DNA of 64,000 nt from Catonia carolina (taxonomy: Eukaryota; Arthropoda; Insecta; Hemiptera; Achilidae): assembly GCA_035578175.1 (NCBI GenBank), contig JAQMRL010000002.1, positions 97,628,748 to 97,692,747 on the forward strand. The letters are read 5' to 3'. The stretch's first letter is position 1. Each line of letters starts with the position of its first letter. The notes under the pieces were generated by a model. That model was not told the DNA's origin, searched no databases, and saw only the letters and a list, made by a program, of their open reading frames with translations. The translations under genes were made by a program, and so were the position numbers. This document shows positions 1 through 11,676 of this stretch, one piece after another.

Positions 1-1539
1 TAAACTTAAAAATAGTTTTACCACAAAGCCTAGAAACTTGAAATCTGATCTGTACTTAAGTTTCATTTGTACTGGAGGTGCAAATTAATTGTTACCCTGA
101 ACTTGGTATGAAAGGACTTAAAAAAATTGCACTTCGAAAGGAGGAAAGTAGAATTTATTTAAAAATCTGATTTTTTAATATTAGGTACAGCTTTCATGTA
201 TACTTTGGGCAAACTGAAAATACCTAGAGTACAAAAAGTAGAAATACTACACTTTTGTATTTAAATTTTCTCATCCGATACTTAGTTTCGCAGCAATTTA
301 CGATTTTCTGAGAAAATCCGCATTTAAATAGTTTTTCTCTTGTAAAATTTTGGTCTTGTAGTGCAAGTAACGTAAGATATCACAAAACTAAAATTAACAA
401 TTATAAAAGTACCACGATTTTTGTGTTTAAATCTTTCTGTCCGATGACGTGACGCGACTTAGTTCAAAAGAAATAGATACATATTTCGGTAAAAGTTCCA
501 TGTTCAGAGAGAAAACAAACAGGATTATGTGTTAACTGCAATGAATCGTGTTGAGTCTGAAGTTTACTTGGAATCTTAAATAGGCCTACGTTTTTTTGGA
601 AATTTTAAACGCATATTTGAAGCATTTATTTTCTGAGCTTGTATGATTTATCAATCCTCTTTACCTACGTTAATGTAGAATAATTTTGATATTGTAGTAC
701 CTGCAATTGAGTTGTCAAATTGTTATCTCTTACCTAACTCTGATAACATTACAATTTTATTACATTATTATTTTTTGTATTCATATTTGTACGGTTATAT
801 AAAAATGGGTGTTTTTATGTGATAAGATAAACATTTTGCAATATATTTTACTTACATCAGGTACATACCTACTCAATGAAACATACATTTGTTTACTTTA
901 TCTATTCTTTTGTAACAGGTAATGTAATTAACGTTGAAGTGTTCATTAAATTTTCTATCTTTAGTTATTTTAGCTGCGTACTACCTACAGATCCATTCAG
1001 AATTTTGTGTTATAGTAAGTACTACGTAATAATTTTTTTCTAATTCGCTTTTACAGATATTAGTCGAAAGTTTATCCGATACATTCACTAATTATATTAA
1101 TTGTGATCAAGTTCTCATTTCAAAATATTCGGATAAATTTATGTAGGTTGTTTTATCATTTATTTTCTGTTCAAGTTGCGTCAACGTTTTGGTCATGAGG
1201 CATTACACTAGATATGAAAAGTTATTCTGGTTTGATACCATGCCAACACGTGATTTGGACACCCTTGATGGGTAATCTAATCGGGACCTTACAAGTCAAA
1301 GTCTTCACATTTACTGAATCTTTATTTTCTAGAACTTTGTCGTGAAAACATCTGAAATATTACTGAGACGGATGCTGATAAGTCTTTAACGTAGTATAGT
1401 ATATTTTGTGTAAAGAAATGGGCTCAGAGTTGAATCCTTTGGAACTACAGATATAATATAACATATCCCAAAAATTTGTTTTGTACTTAACTTTTAAAAA
1501 AGTGATCATGCAAAAAATATTTCGTAAGAATAGATAATA
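1..1539. other. Unassigned AT-rich sequence
   Basis: I see no gene, RNA or repeat that can be named. The sequence is AT-rich with frequent stops in all frames. The octamer TAGGCCTA, which recurs across the window, occurs at 581-588. Confidence 0.5.
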
Positions 1540-1659
1540 CGGTTAGTTAACTGGTTCCTGTGTCAGAAATCTCGGGTTTGACTCCTGGTCACGTCTGATA
1601 TTTCCTCATGTGTCATTTTATCCGAAACTGTCAAAAGTTGGAAGTAAAACAAAAAAAAA
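1540..1659 (+). repeat. SINE-B copy, degenerate tRNA-derived SINE
   Basis: This has a tRNA-like B-box region (CGGGTTTGACTCC), a middle resembling CACGTCTGATATTT, and the family 3' end GTAAAACAAAAAAAAA. The same layout occurs at 12651, 23860, 41616 and, inverted, at 40829. The A-box part is badly decayed, so this is an old copy. Confidence 0.6.
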
Positions 1660-3320
1660 TTGTATTCTACGTACGCTTGGTTTCAGTTGACAGATTAATA
1701 ATCTCAGGAAAAATTTCGTGAAAAATGTTTTGGTTGTTGAAATGCGTGAACAGTAGGCTATTCATTTTCTCTTTCAGGATGCTAGTAATTACACGAATTC
1801 AATTTATAGGTTCGCTCCGTGTTTAAATTGCTGAGGTGGCAATTTTTATTGAGGTCTTACTTTGTAAGTTATTTTTTATTTACTACACTGGTTTTTCCAC
1901 GCACTTATTTCTGCTACTTATAATTTTAAGAGTGCCATCTCTGTTAAATAAGATTGGCTACAATTCTGGTAAATGGCTCTCTGTCGTAAAATATGAGAGT
2001 AGGACTTCAATTAAATTAATTACAAAACTTAAGCTTGAACTAAACTTAACTTTAAGATACAACAGTCTGAAACAGTTTGATTTATCTATCCACAACCACT
2101 TAACTGTTACCCGAACGCAAACGCATTATTAACACAATTCAGAACCGATCCTGTAATGACATTACTTCTTAATGGCCCGACAACACTTTCCATTCATAAT
2201 TCAGGTACTAACTCACTACATACAGTGGGCTAACTGTTTTCATACCTGCGGTCTGATGGTTCCTCAAATAATCGAGTATTTTCTTACACTTTCTCAATTT
2301 GACTGGAACTTGGTAAAAGGAATTAAAATAAAAACAAACGTTTCTGCTAGTTTCGGTTTCTGAGAACTCCTATTCAAAAAATTTCATTCACTGCAATACA
2401 TAATCCTTGTTCAATACCCTCCACCACGGGCAATACACAATTTCTTAAACAATCTATTCCCTCAACCATTTCTAGAATATCACTGTACAATGTTACAGTA
2501 TATAATAAAAAGTAATATTTTTCTTTATACGTATTAAGTAATTTTGCACACGTTTAAGTATAGTGCTGTGTAAAACACTGGTAAAATATTCGTGACTTTA
2601 ACCTGGAATCGACCTGGATCTTTGACATAACAGTTGAGTGTGTGTCAGTTGATCCATCGAAGTGTCGGTCATCTTAAATTTTGATTCTACTTAACAAAGT
2701 TGTATACAGTAAATATAATTGTTATTATTCTGAATTATAAAATCGTTAAATAAAAATTCATGAGTTTATCATTCTTATGTATGTTTAATATTAGCTTTTA
2801 TCAGATAATCTGAGCACAAGTTCCATACTCGTGTAAATCACATAACTTTAATGCATAACTCCTTTTAATATTAGTTAAGCCACGATAACCGCTTACTTTA
2901 GTTTAGTTGTTGAAGTTTAAAACAATTTTCTATTAAATTTATAATCTTGAAGTTAATTAGTATCGGTTTGTTCCCTCCCTACTTACTGCTTTACATTTAG
3001 ACACTTAATTGATAAGTTTACAATGTCTGACAGCTGTAGGGATGCGTAACCAACTTACCTAAAACTTGTAACCTATACCCATTTGTGTTATTAATAAATT
3101 ACAAACACATGTCAACAAGTCAAGACCTCCACTAGTGTTTTATAACTAAATATATTCTCCTGTAAATTCACTTAAATATTTAAAATTCAAAAAATAACGC
3201 TTAGTACTGATGTACATAAAGAGCATTAGTGAAACTTTGTATTTCAAATTAATTGACTTTTGAAGATAATTTGATGCACATCAGGTTATTTAAAGCGATC
3301 GTTTATATAGCAAAATCAGT
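1660..3320. other. Unassigned AT-rich sequence
   Basis: Two open stretches here (near 1836-2132 and 2172-2363) have AT-driven composition, no domain and no preferred start context. I treat them as chance. No repeat shared with the rest of the window was recognised. Confidence 0.5.
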
Positions 3321-3410
3321 AGAGTAGTTGACCGCTATACTGAAGGAGAATCCCGGTTTCGATTCCCTGGTAGGGTCTGGATGTAATCCAATGTTATGTT
3401 GTAATAAATA
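3321..3410 (+). repeat. SINE-A fragment
   Basis: The B-box-like TCCCGGTTTCGATTCC is followed by TAGGGTCTGGA, the diagnostic junction of the SINE-A family seen at 8060, 30024 and 38616. The 3' half is missing or decayed. Confidence 0.6.
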
Positions 3411-4870
3411 CTCAGAAAAACGCTCTAACTAAACTGATTTTACTTCAGTTTTTTAATTGCCGCGAAAGTGTTGGAAAAAAAATGTTTTTGATTATGGGTC
3501 GATACTGTACACTAAACGTCATAATTTCCGTTTGTGATGTCAAAAATTATGTAACGGTCGTGGGGGGGGGGTTTACTACCAAAATTAGAGTTATTCATTC
3601 TCCTGTTAAGGATTTTGCCTTTTATTCGCTTTTCAGATCAAAAGGTCCCTGCTCCAATTTTGCTTTATACATCATACAATTGGGTAGTTTCTTGTTGCTA
3701 GATTCCAGATCAATTGGTTGGGCTGGTTTTCTAGTTGATCGTGAAATTTACTTTAGAATGACGTGGTTATTTTTTTCTGTCAGAAGTTTAAAATCTTTGT
3801 TGAGGGGTTTATTCCTTTTACAAAAATGAGCGCCAGAAATAAGCCTTATTAGTTCTAACTCAAAGGCCTAAATCGACTTCAAATTATCCTCTGCTGCTGC
3901 TCCCAAGTTTAAAAAAAAGTACAATAAATTCAAATTATTAGTTACAAAAGAGTTTTTATAAATTAAAATTTTGAAACAAATTCAATTTTGAACGACGGTT
4001 AATTAAGCTGAGGAGAAGCTTTTGATGGTTTAGTTTTAATCATTTTGAACGTAAATTATCTTTTCAAGTCGGTCGTCTATCAAGGCACTAGCCAAAAAAT
4101 GTTTAATACAGTTTGTACCATTTTTAATTTTCAACATTCAGTTTTGCTGATTACTAAAATTTGTTTTATATTTTTCTTTTTAACGGATACGTACTAAAAA
4201 CGACTCGTAAACAAAAAACTTACTTTTATCTTAAAATTTTATTGTGTCCGGTTTTATTAAAAAAACTGTTTCAACTGCAAAACAAAGTTATAAAATCTAT
4301 TGTAAGTTTTAGTGTACTTGAAAAACAAACCTTAAGGTTATATTTTAAAATACGAGTGATTAGCTAACTAGTTATAATATTTAACTTAATATATTAAATA
4401 TAATTTTTATGAGAACATTTTTGTCTTTATCATGGTCCACATTAATTGCTTAATTTGTATGTACGCTAATAAAATATCTTTTATGATCACATTAAAATAA
4501 AATACATGCTTGGGTTTTTCTATAATGATTTAATTTCTTTAAAGTTTTATTATCTTAATAAAAAATAGCCGTTATTAATTATCCTAAAATCTGGTTTTAT
4601 GTCTAAAAACTACTCTTGCTTTATTAGCGTCCGGCTTCGGATTATTCGTTATGATTGCATAATCAACTTCCTAACAAGAATATTGTTTTGTTTTTTATTT
4701 GTTTTTTTTTTGTTAAATATTTTTACTATTTCAACAGAACACTAGGGTTTTTGAATTTTCAACCGAATCCTTTTCTATATTTTAAATGTTTTTCTGTAGG
4801 TATTCTAATTTCATAGGTTTGCTTAAAAGTATAATTTTCCTCCAGTTAAAAAATGTGTATTATAGAAATA
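3411..4870. other. Unassigned AT-rich sequence with a G10 run
   Basis: No named feature. A 115-codon open stretch at 3482-3829 runs across a G10 homopolymer at 3562-3571 and has no recognisable domain. I consider it chance. Confidence 0.5.
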
Positions 4871-5230
4871 TTCATCTTCATCATTGTCATCATCGTCATC
4901 ATGAACAATACGGATTAGGCCCCCTGGCCTGTTATAGCTTCAAACTTATTTGATATTTCTCAGAGAAATTGGGATACTCATCTTTTTAGAGATTGTTCAA
5001 CACCTCTTTGTCCTGTTGGCTTGTAAGTAAACTCTTATTTAGGTGTTCGATCATTTGGTATCCGCAATAAATGACTACCGTGTACCAACCACTCTTAGAC
5101 TACCTGTATTTCCGAACATTTGATATCACCCCTGACATATTAAGCTCATGCCGAATATCCCAATTTTTTTTATGATCCAGCAATCGATACTAAGGATCTT
5201 GAAAATCTAATGTCGACAGCCTCTATTATT
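4871..5230 (-). pseudogene. LINE C-terminal remnant with ATG/ACG trinucleotide tail
   Basis: Read on the minus strand, the pieces DIRHELNM and PTGQRGVEQSLKRW, in shifting frames, match the C-terminal end of insect non-LTR retrotransposon polyproteins. In that family the end carries a motif of the form R-x-P followed by G-x-R-x-x-x-x-P-x-x-R-W. The element ends at its 3' side in an irregular run of ATG/ACG triplets at 4871-4903, the usual tail of this LINE type. Frameshifts and stops are common, so it makes no protein. It belongs with the LINE tails at 13270-13905 and 44338-44714, which end in similar triplet repeats. No target-site duplication was found. The upstream limit is approximate because homology fades. 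Confidence 0.72.
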
Positions 5231-5820
5231 GATATCTACGGAGCAGTTGAGGTCTAATATTCTGAATATGAACCTTACATTAAAAATGGCAGAAACATAA
5301 TGTGTGATAACACTTTAAAAAAGTCTTCTTCCCCTTTTTCTCCTTCCTGGTTTGTCCTCCAAGTGTTTGTATTTATAAGCCTGTGAAACTTTTCCAATTT
5401 TATTTCTCCATGTCGTGATTGCACGTAAGATACATGACAGAAATATTAATACTTAAATGCGTGAAAAACCCTCGGGTTCTGGATTCGTACATTAGAGTAA
5501 CATGAAAAATTTCATCATGCAGTTCCGAAAACGCTTGAAAGATACTCAGATCGCTATTTTATGTTTTTTAAGTAAAACATTGTTTCTCAACACATTTTAA
5601 AGATTTCGTTTTGAAATTTATTACACGTGTACGTAACATCATTTGACAGTGATAAAATAATTTATGATAAAAGATTATTATATTTAATTGGTTATTGTTG
5701 TTAATTTCTTTAAAACTTTTCCTGTCAGAATATAACTTTGTTAAATAAGTGTGCACCAGATTTGATGTGGATATCTTATGCTATTAAGAAGATATAAAAT
5801 TTTCATTACAAAAACACAAA
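5231..5820. other. Unassigned sequence upstream of a possible exon
   Basis: Nothing firm. A TATAAAA string lies at about 5795-5801, some 20-28 bases before the ATG discussed next. That is too close for an ordinary TATA box with a 5' leader. Confidence 0.4.
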
Positions 5821-5885
5821 ATGGCGGCCAGAGAAACCGAAGAATTTCGGATCTGTGTTCGTCGATTTTTTCATAGTATTTTTCT
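5821..5885 (+). other. Possible first coding exon (weak)
   Basis: The context ACAAAATGGCGGCC combines a good start context with the core of the YY1-type motif found at many animal translation starts. The frame reads MAARETEEFRICVRRF and continues for 22 codons to a TAA that overlaps a splice-donor-like CT|GTAAGG at 5884-5890. If the donor is used, the exon would be 65 bases, ending in phase 2. The base composition is richer in G+C than the surroundings. I do not recognise the protein, and no matching downstream exon in the right phase was identified. A chance match to the ATGGCGGCC motif is quite possible. Confidence 0.22.
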
Positions 5886-6835
5886 GTAAGGATTCATCAC
5901 CCAGTGTTTCTCGAGCATTTTAGCGACAGCCTGTAGAGTAGGGAAATGCATTTAACTCCGTTCATTATGATGCAGTAATGCTGTTGTAACCCGTTTATAG
6001 TCCTGAAATTCTTTTCATCATGGTTAAAACGGAACTTTTAAATTTAGAATTTTTTTTAGTAAAAGTTGTAAGAAAGCATAATTATGTAGGCCTTACTACT
6101 GGTTAGAATATTATAACGTAATTTTTATAACCCTGTAATTTCTTTCATAATTTTGAACATACGTTTTGATTTTCAAGGTAAATTGTTTACAAAACCTTTG
6201 ATGTGTTTTTTTTTTTGGATTGAAATAATATTTTATCATTTTCAATAACAACTAAACAGTTGATAAACGAAAAATACGTATGCTGTTGACATAAAAAAAA
6301 TTGAAAACAAATTTTTCGATAATGTTTACACCTTATTTTTTACGTAATTATCTTGTTAAAAGTAATGCACTTGAAATTTTATCGTCCAAATACAAAAATA
6401 TTGGGTACAAATATGTTTGCTTCATTAAAAAGAAAAAAATACTTATTTTGAAATAGTAATTAGGTCTTGAAAATATTTTTGTTTAAAAAAGTAGAGATAA
6501 AAATTCTGTGATAGTGTAGTATGTGCACAACACTTGTTTTATGTACTTTTACAATTTTAATTAACAGTGCTTATATTTTTTATTTTCTATAAAGAATTTT
6601 AGTGTAATTAGTTAAATAAATCGGGTAGTTGGTGTAAACAATTTTAGAGCATGTAAATTCACGGTTTATCAAATAAAAGTCCAGTGACTTGTTTGGTTAA
6701 CCGTATTGTGTTTAAATTTAAACTTTTACTTTTATATTAACTTGAAATGAATTCATTAACAAAAATTTATCGACAAATCGTGCTAATAATTCAGTTTTAA
6801 GATTAAGGTGAAGATTATAGTTGTATATATGAATT
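5886..6835. other. Unassigned AT-rich sequence
   Basis: No gene or repeat recognised. Many poly-T and poly-A runs, with stops in every frame. Confidence 0.5.
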
Positions 6836-6839
6836 TTAA

Positions 6840-7820
6840 CCCTTCGTGCTTGCTACGGGAGGCAATCTCAGTTGCCCTGGTAGTTACCAGCTTTAAAAGC
6901 CTATAGCAAACGTATTTATGAAGCGATTTGTTCGGTTCATGCATCAAATTACGCGCCTTGAATGGCTCTATAAGTTCATGTAAAACACAATGCAAATGTA
7001 TTGATAGCAAGGTTGAAACGATGGTAGTAAGTTGCCAAGTTACTTTTGAAGTCGTTCTATCTTCAAGATAATGTAACTTATGGAATATTTCACCTATAAG
7101 GTTCGTAGAACTACCTACTAAATCAGAATAATGCGTAGATACTATAAAAGCAAACCTTTTTGTCCTACGTGCAACTGTTGGCGTGGTATGCAAAAATTCT
7201 AAGTGTAAACATTGTCTTTTTTCGTCAAAGCTCCCTCGACCTGTTTTTCATGGCCTATTACAAACCCTATCCTTTTACCGCTACTGCATAATTTTGTATG
7301 TTTATTTGTAACTGTATATGAGTTCAATGTCAATACTATTCACATGCGTATTGTGAACAAGAGGGTGGGGAATAACAGGAATTTGACAATGCAACACTTT
7401 TCAAATATTACATATTCTGTTCCCACTTTGCGTGTTGCAAATTTCTAACTGGAATTAGTGCTAATGTAACTCTAAATTATATTGTAAAACATGGTTATAT
7501 TCACGAAAATGTCTTCTACAAATTATGTTCTGTACAATTTCATGATAAACTTAAATTTTAGCACGTTACAGCCAAAAATATAAAGTAACCTACAAATTTT
7601 TACGCGCGAAAGTATTTACCCTGCTGTAGCTAGCGAAGAACGCAACCGATTTTTATGTTTTTAAAATAAAAATAACCGTACGTGTTGTATAAAATGCATG
7701 TAATTTTTTCACAATTTTCTATCGGTAATGGCCTTAGATAAATTAATTTATTTGAGAGCGTGTTTTGACATTTGAACATTCACTATACGACGAAAATAAC
7801 ACGCCGTTAGCAGTGAAGGG
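6840..7820. mobile_element. PiggyBac-like non-autonomous element (candidate)
   Basis: Both ends are flanked by TTAA (6836-6839 and 7821-7824), the target duplicated by piggyBac transposases. The ends are inverted: the left begins CCCTTCGTGCTTGC and the right, read inward, begins CCCTTCACTGCTAAC. Just inside the left end is a palindrome, GGCAATCTCAGTTGCC, of the subterminal kind common in this group. The 981-base interior has no recognisable transposase; a 136-codon open stretch on the minus strand resembles nothing I know. The terminal match is short (about 7-10 bases), and TTAA is frequent in AT-rich DNA, so a chance pairing is possible. Confidence 0.48.
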
Positions 7821-7842
7821 TTAATGTGTTCTCTATTAGTTT

Positions 7843-7907
7843 ATTACTTTCCTTGCTCCAGTATGTGAAATATAGGAAAGGAAAGTATTGTTTTCATGTC
7901 GATTTTG
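7843..7907 (+). repeat. Family X, 5'-end fragment
   Basis: GGAAAGTATTGTTTTCATGT and the bases around it match the left end of family X at 21900 and 45889. The copy stops after about 65 bases. It begins 19 bases after the right TTAA of the preceding element. Confidence 0.75.
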
Positions 7908-8059
7908 TAAGTTTTATTGTTTTTTGGTTTTCTAATGAATGTTAAGTAGTTACTTCTTTTGCCGAGCAAAGTAGCATGCTTTTGTCTGCTCTTACATAAA
8001 GGAATAACTTATCGCTAATAAAAGTGCATTTCATTTTTGTAGCAATAAAATTTTAGTAT

Positions 8060-8232
8060 GCCTCCTTGGTTTAGTGGTTAATGTTCGTGCTAACCTAAAA
8101 ATCGGAAGGTAACGGCTTCCATTCTTGGTTTAGGTCTGGAAATTATTTCTTACAGGTAAAACCTATCGTACTAATTCCGTAACTCGCAGTAGTCGCTAAT
8201 GGTTAAGATGTTCGTGCGACTGCAATTAAACT
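8060..8232 (+). repeat. SINE-A copy, tRNA-derived
   Basis: The head (TGGTTTAGTGGTTAATG) is a tRNA A-box region and a decayed B-box follows. The junction TTTAGGTCTGGAAATTATT and a tail with CAGTAGTCGCTAATGG are typical of the family. Several substitutions in the B-box suggest an old copy without Pol III activity. Confidence 0.75.
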
Positions 8233-9449
8233 AACGACCTCAGGATGTACTGCATGTTTATTTTATCTCTTGATAGTAGATTTATGATTCTTCTTTCTCT
8301 TCTTCATTGGCGTTACTGCTGAAATTAAGCCTTGGTCTTCCCTGTCTTGGGTCTCATTCATCATTCTTATTCAATTTTCTATCTCCTTAACTTACAAATA
8401 CTATGATTAGTGTTTTATAAAATTTGAATTTGGACAGTTAATACAAATGACATCCCTTAATATGTACAATTTCAATAAATATTATCTTACAAGATTCTTG
8501 AATACCATTCAACCTGCACGATCATAATTTTGGGTCTCTTCCAACTACCAACTGTAAATGAATGGAATGTGTTTTCTTTTTTTAACGGCGAAAATATGTA
8601 TGAAATTTTATTTTTTATTTGTATTTTCTTGTTGCGTAAAATATTTAGCTATACAACAGAAAAACATATCAGTCACGCATCTCTTCTTCATATTGGCCAT
8701 ATTCCAATTCGGCATGCAACTGTTCAGGTTACATAGTGAAATAAGTTGTATTATAAAAGATAAATAACTCTTTTGCAAATTTTCCACAAAATCTTTATTC
8801 TATTATTAATGTTTTGACCTATTTTCGTGCAACAACTGAAATAGTAAGGTGGAAATTATAAACTACTAGTAACAGTTAACGAATAGGCCTATTTGGTATG
8901 AATGTTTTACATTTTTTAAATGGAAAAATGTTTAAATTATTATCTCAAGTCCAATGATTCTTTACTTAAGTGCTTTCCATGATTTACTGGGTACAACGTT
9001 GGATTACATGACTTTAAGGTGACAGGGAAATTCTACCTAAGTCAGTAAATTGGTTACCGAGAAAATGTTTGTTGTAATTTTTTTAACCTTGTTTAGATTG
9101 AATATAATTAAATTATCTTACACTTCAGGGTATTTGGTTTATACAAAAAAATCAAGGTTCGAAATCCTCTGCATACTGAAGATAGACTGTGAAATATCGT
9201 TGCAAAAAAGGTCAATAATAGGCTTATTCAAAGTAACAAATTTGTAAAAATTTCTAAAATTCTTTTAAAAATCATGGGTCTGGCTGTATAATTAAATACA
9301 TTACTTTCGGAGTAGCTTTCCGGATTAGTGTTGCTGACACTATTACTTCTTTTCTTCATTACCTCAGGTTAATTGAATGATCAATGGAACGTTTTTTTCT
9401 TAATCGTGGAATTAGGAGGTCAAGTGAAATTTATTTAGTATTTTACCTA
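8233..9449. other. Unassigned sequence
   Basis: No gene recognised. The 26 bases at 8795-8820 recur exactly at 9505-9530 (see findings). Loose SINE-like traces near 8980-9040 and 9150-9180 are too decayed to call. Confidence 0.45.
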
Positions 9450-10253
9450 AAGGCCTATTCCCATGACGCTAGTTTACTCGCTGCTAGTAGACTAGCAGCG
9501 AAAGTTATTCTATTATTAATGTTTTGACCTTAGCAGCGGAAGTTGAGTCACGAGTTTGCCCTTGTTTGCAACGAGGGGTAAAGGGGGAAAAGCATCAGTG
9601 CGCATGCGCGACTGCTTTTATTTCAGTTCAACAGATATAACAACTTATAGTATACCGCGGAACCTTTTGTAGATTAACAGAAATGTTAGTTTCTGGAAAA
9701 AGTAGGCAGACTATTCACAGTGCTGAACGAAATTTAATATGCAGTGTAATAAAATGCTGTGAAGTTAAAGCTAAACAAAAATACCTTTCCCCTGCCTCTT
9801 AACAAAAGCCATGAGCGAGTGGCTAACTACTGTGATGTTTCTCTCCACAATTCGAAAAATAAAGAAGGAAATTAAAGACGTAAGAAACTATTTTTCAACA
9901 GTTTTGTTGACACCTGGTAAAAAAAGGAAACTGTTAGGTGAGACTGATAGTGAAGATGCCGGTGAAAGCGATAGTAAAGAAGGCGATGCATTCGTCCAAT
10001 GGATTAAGGTAGCTGGTAATTACAGTAAATCAAACATTTCTAGTCATGTTATTAAGTTATGGGCAATATTACAGGTCACATCAAATGTACGAAAATAGCT
10101 GTACTCAGTTCAGCTTAACTCAGCACAACTCGCATTATGTTTTCAGAGCATTGGCATTGGTGAATTTACTGGCTCCGTGGGAACCGTCACCAACGCGCTA
10201 GTAGGTCCTGCTAGTACTAGCAGCTAGTAAACTAGCGTCGGGGGAATAGGCCT
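9450..10253 (+). mobile_element. Tc1/mariner-like non-autonomous element, copy 1
   Basis: The terminal inverted repeats are long: left AGGCCTATTCCCATGACGCT and right (read inward) AGGCCTATTCCCCCGACGCT, continuing imperfectly for about 45 bases. TA lies next to each end (9448-9449 and 10254-10255), consistent with a TA target, although one extra A on the left makes the boundary uncertain by a base. Palindromes sit inside the termini: CGCTGCTAG-TAGA-CTAGCAGCG at 9479-9500 and CTGCTAGTACTAGCAG at 10208-10223. The interior carries the N-terminal part of a helix-turn-helix reading frame but no catalytic DDE domain, so it is a deletion derivative. A related inverted copy lies at 35658-36472. Confidence 0.75.
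9683..10006 (+). pseudogene. Broken N-terminal helix-turn-helix protein of a Tc1-like transposon
   Basis: The frame starts at ATG 9683 with a conserved-looking segment (IHSAERNLICSVIKCC). After two small frameshifts, near 9797 and 9843, it continues through ERVANYCDVSL and STIRKIKKEI, a helix-turn-helix of the type that precedes DDE transposases in insect Tc1-like elements. A lysine-rich PGKKRK and an acidic patch (ETDSEDAGESDSKEGD) follow. It ends at a possible splice donor AAG|GTAGCT near 10006, with a CAG acceptor about 70 bases later that is also present in copy 2. Comparison with copy 2 supports the shifts being losses here, because copy 2 keeps one base that is missing near 9843. The catalytic half is absent. 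It cannot make a transposase. The family assignment rests on motif style, not on a search. Confidence 0.6.
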
Positions 10254-10255
10254 TA

Positions 10256-10804
10256 GACTGGTAAAGTTTCACAGTAATGAAAAATTTAAAAATATAATTT
10301 AAGTGTTTCTGAAATACGATATGACGTTTTAAACGCCCTCACAGTAAGTGTCTTCCGTATTATTTGGATTAAAATTTATGTCGTAAAAATTTAAAAGTGA
10401 CGAATTACGTATTATATAAAACGGTGGCACTTTATAAAAGAAGGGATGGTTTGAAAGGATGAAATACTGTCGACGTTGTTGTATTTGAATAGGAGTTCGC
10501 TGAATTTAAGTAGGGTACGACAGACAGTAACTTATAGTTATTTTTAACTTGTTTTTCTCAAATGATTGATGAACTGATGTTCAACTACAGTTGTCCGTAT
10601 TTTCTTTATTCTCTGTGTTTACAGTATCAAATGTCACTTCTCATCTTACGTCACATCTATTTCTTCTCCGTTTCTTTTGAAACATAGATGATTCGCTCAT
10701 GATAAAGGTTAAAGAAAATTAAAATTGTCACAAATTTTGTATCAAATGATTTTTTTGTACAACGGTGGTTCACCGGAAATTCGCGATTTGTTTTTAGAAA
10801 ATTA
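10256..10804. other. Unassigned sequence
   Basis: No gene or shared repeat recognised between the Tc1-like element and family X copy A. Confidence 0.45.
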
Positions 10805-11676
10805 GTGTGAAACACTCACACAACTTTCTCTTGCCAATGCAAAAATGAACAATATAACCTAACATTAGAAATAAACAAACTAACCTCAAAACACATAACC
10901 TTATTTTAATCATGAGTGAATGATGCAAAATGTAAACCAACCTTAGTTTGGCTTAATACGGATAATCACTCCTTCAAGCTAAACTAGGGTCTGTAGAAAA
11001 AAATTCTTAAAATAAAAGTTGTAGATCTTTTAATTTCCTATAAATTTGATTTTATACACTTATGTCTTAAATTGTATACTATGGCCGAAATCTTAAAAAC
11101 TCCAATGTTTACAGATTTTCATGAAAAAAAACAGAAAATCACCAATTACAGCTAAACTAAGCGTAGTATACAAAGAAATGTTTGGAATAAAAGTTCAGAT
11201 TTTCTACAACTTTAATTATATACTTTGCTCTAAAATGCGTATTAAGGCCGCAATCTTTTAAAAACCATTTTTTTACGAGAGCTCAGACTCCCCAAGAGTT
11301 TCAGCAGACATGGCGCCTACTTAATCATGTATAACACAAAAAATGTAGTAAATGAGACTATTTTTTTAAAAAATCGTAGGAGCCGTTTTTGAGAAAATCG
11401 CAAAAAAGTTAAAAATTACACGTATAAACCATTACTTCCGTTTGAGAGATTTTGATGAAACTTTTCGTCGGACCTCTAGTGGTACCTAACTTAAGTTTCA
11501 AGTTTAACATCGTACGATGTTCCGTTCTTGAGATATTTTGTACACACACACACACACACACACACAAATCCTATAAACATGTTTTTTGGGTTCATGGGGT
11601 CTGTAAACGTGTATATCCGGTGAAAAATTGGCATGAAAACAATACTTACTATATATTCATACAGGCAAGAGAAAGG
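10805..11676 (-). repeat. Family X copy A (~0.87 kb, uncharacterised)
   Basis: This is the reverse complement of the repeats at 21900-22790 and 45889-46870 over its whole length. On the minus strand it begins CTTTCTCTTGCCTGTATG and ends with GGCAAGAGAAAGTTGTGTGA followed by the small hairpin GTGTGA-GTGTT-TCACAC. The two termini share TTTCTCTTGCC as an inverted repeat. It contains the phrase ATTTTGATGAAACTTTTCGT and a dinucleotide run at the same internal place as the other copies. No protein domain was recognised. Confidence 0.85.
11542..11566. repeat. (CA)n microsatellite inside family X
   Basis: About 12 CA units. It occupies the same site as the (TG)n tracts of the other two full copies, so the dinucleotide run is an ancestral part of the repeat. 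Confidence 0.95.

Noticed and set aside
3482..3829. 115-codon open stretch, plus strand
   Set aside because: It crosses a G10 homopolymer and has AT-driven composition with no domain.
6783..7193. 136-codon open stretch, minus strand
   Set aside because: It lies mostly inside the TTAA-bounded element, has no known domain and does not look like a piggyBac transposase.
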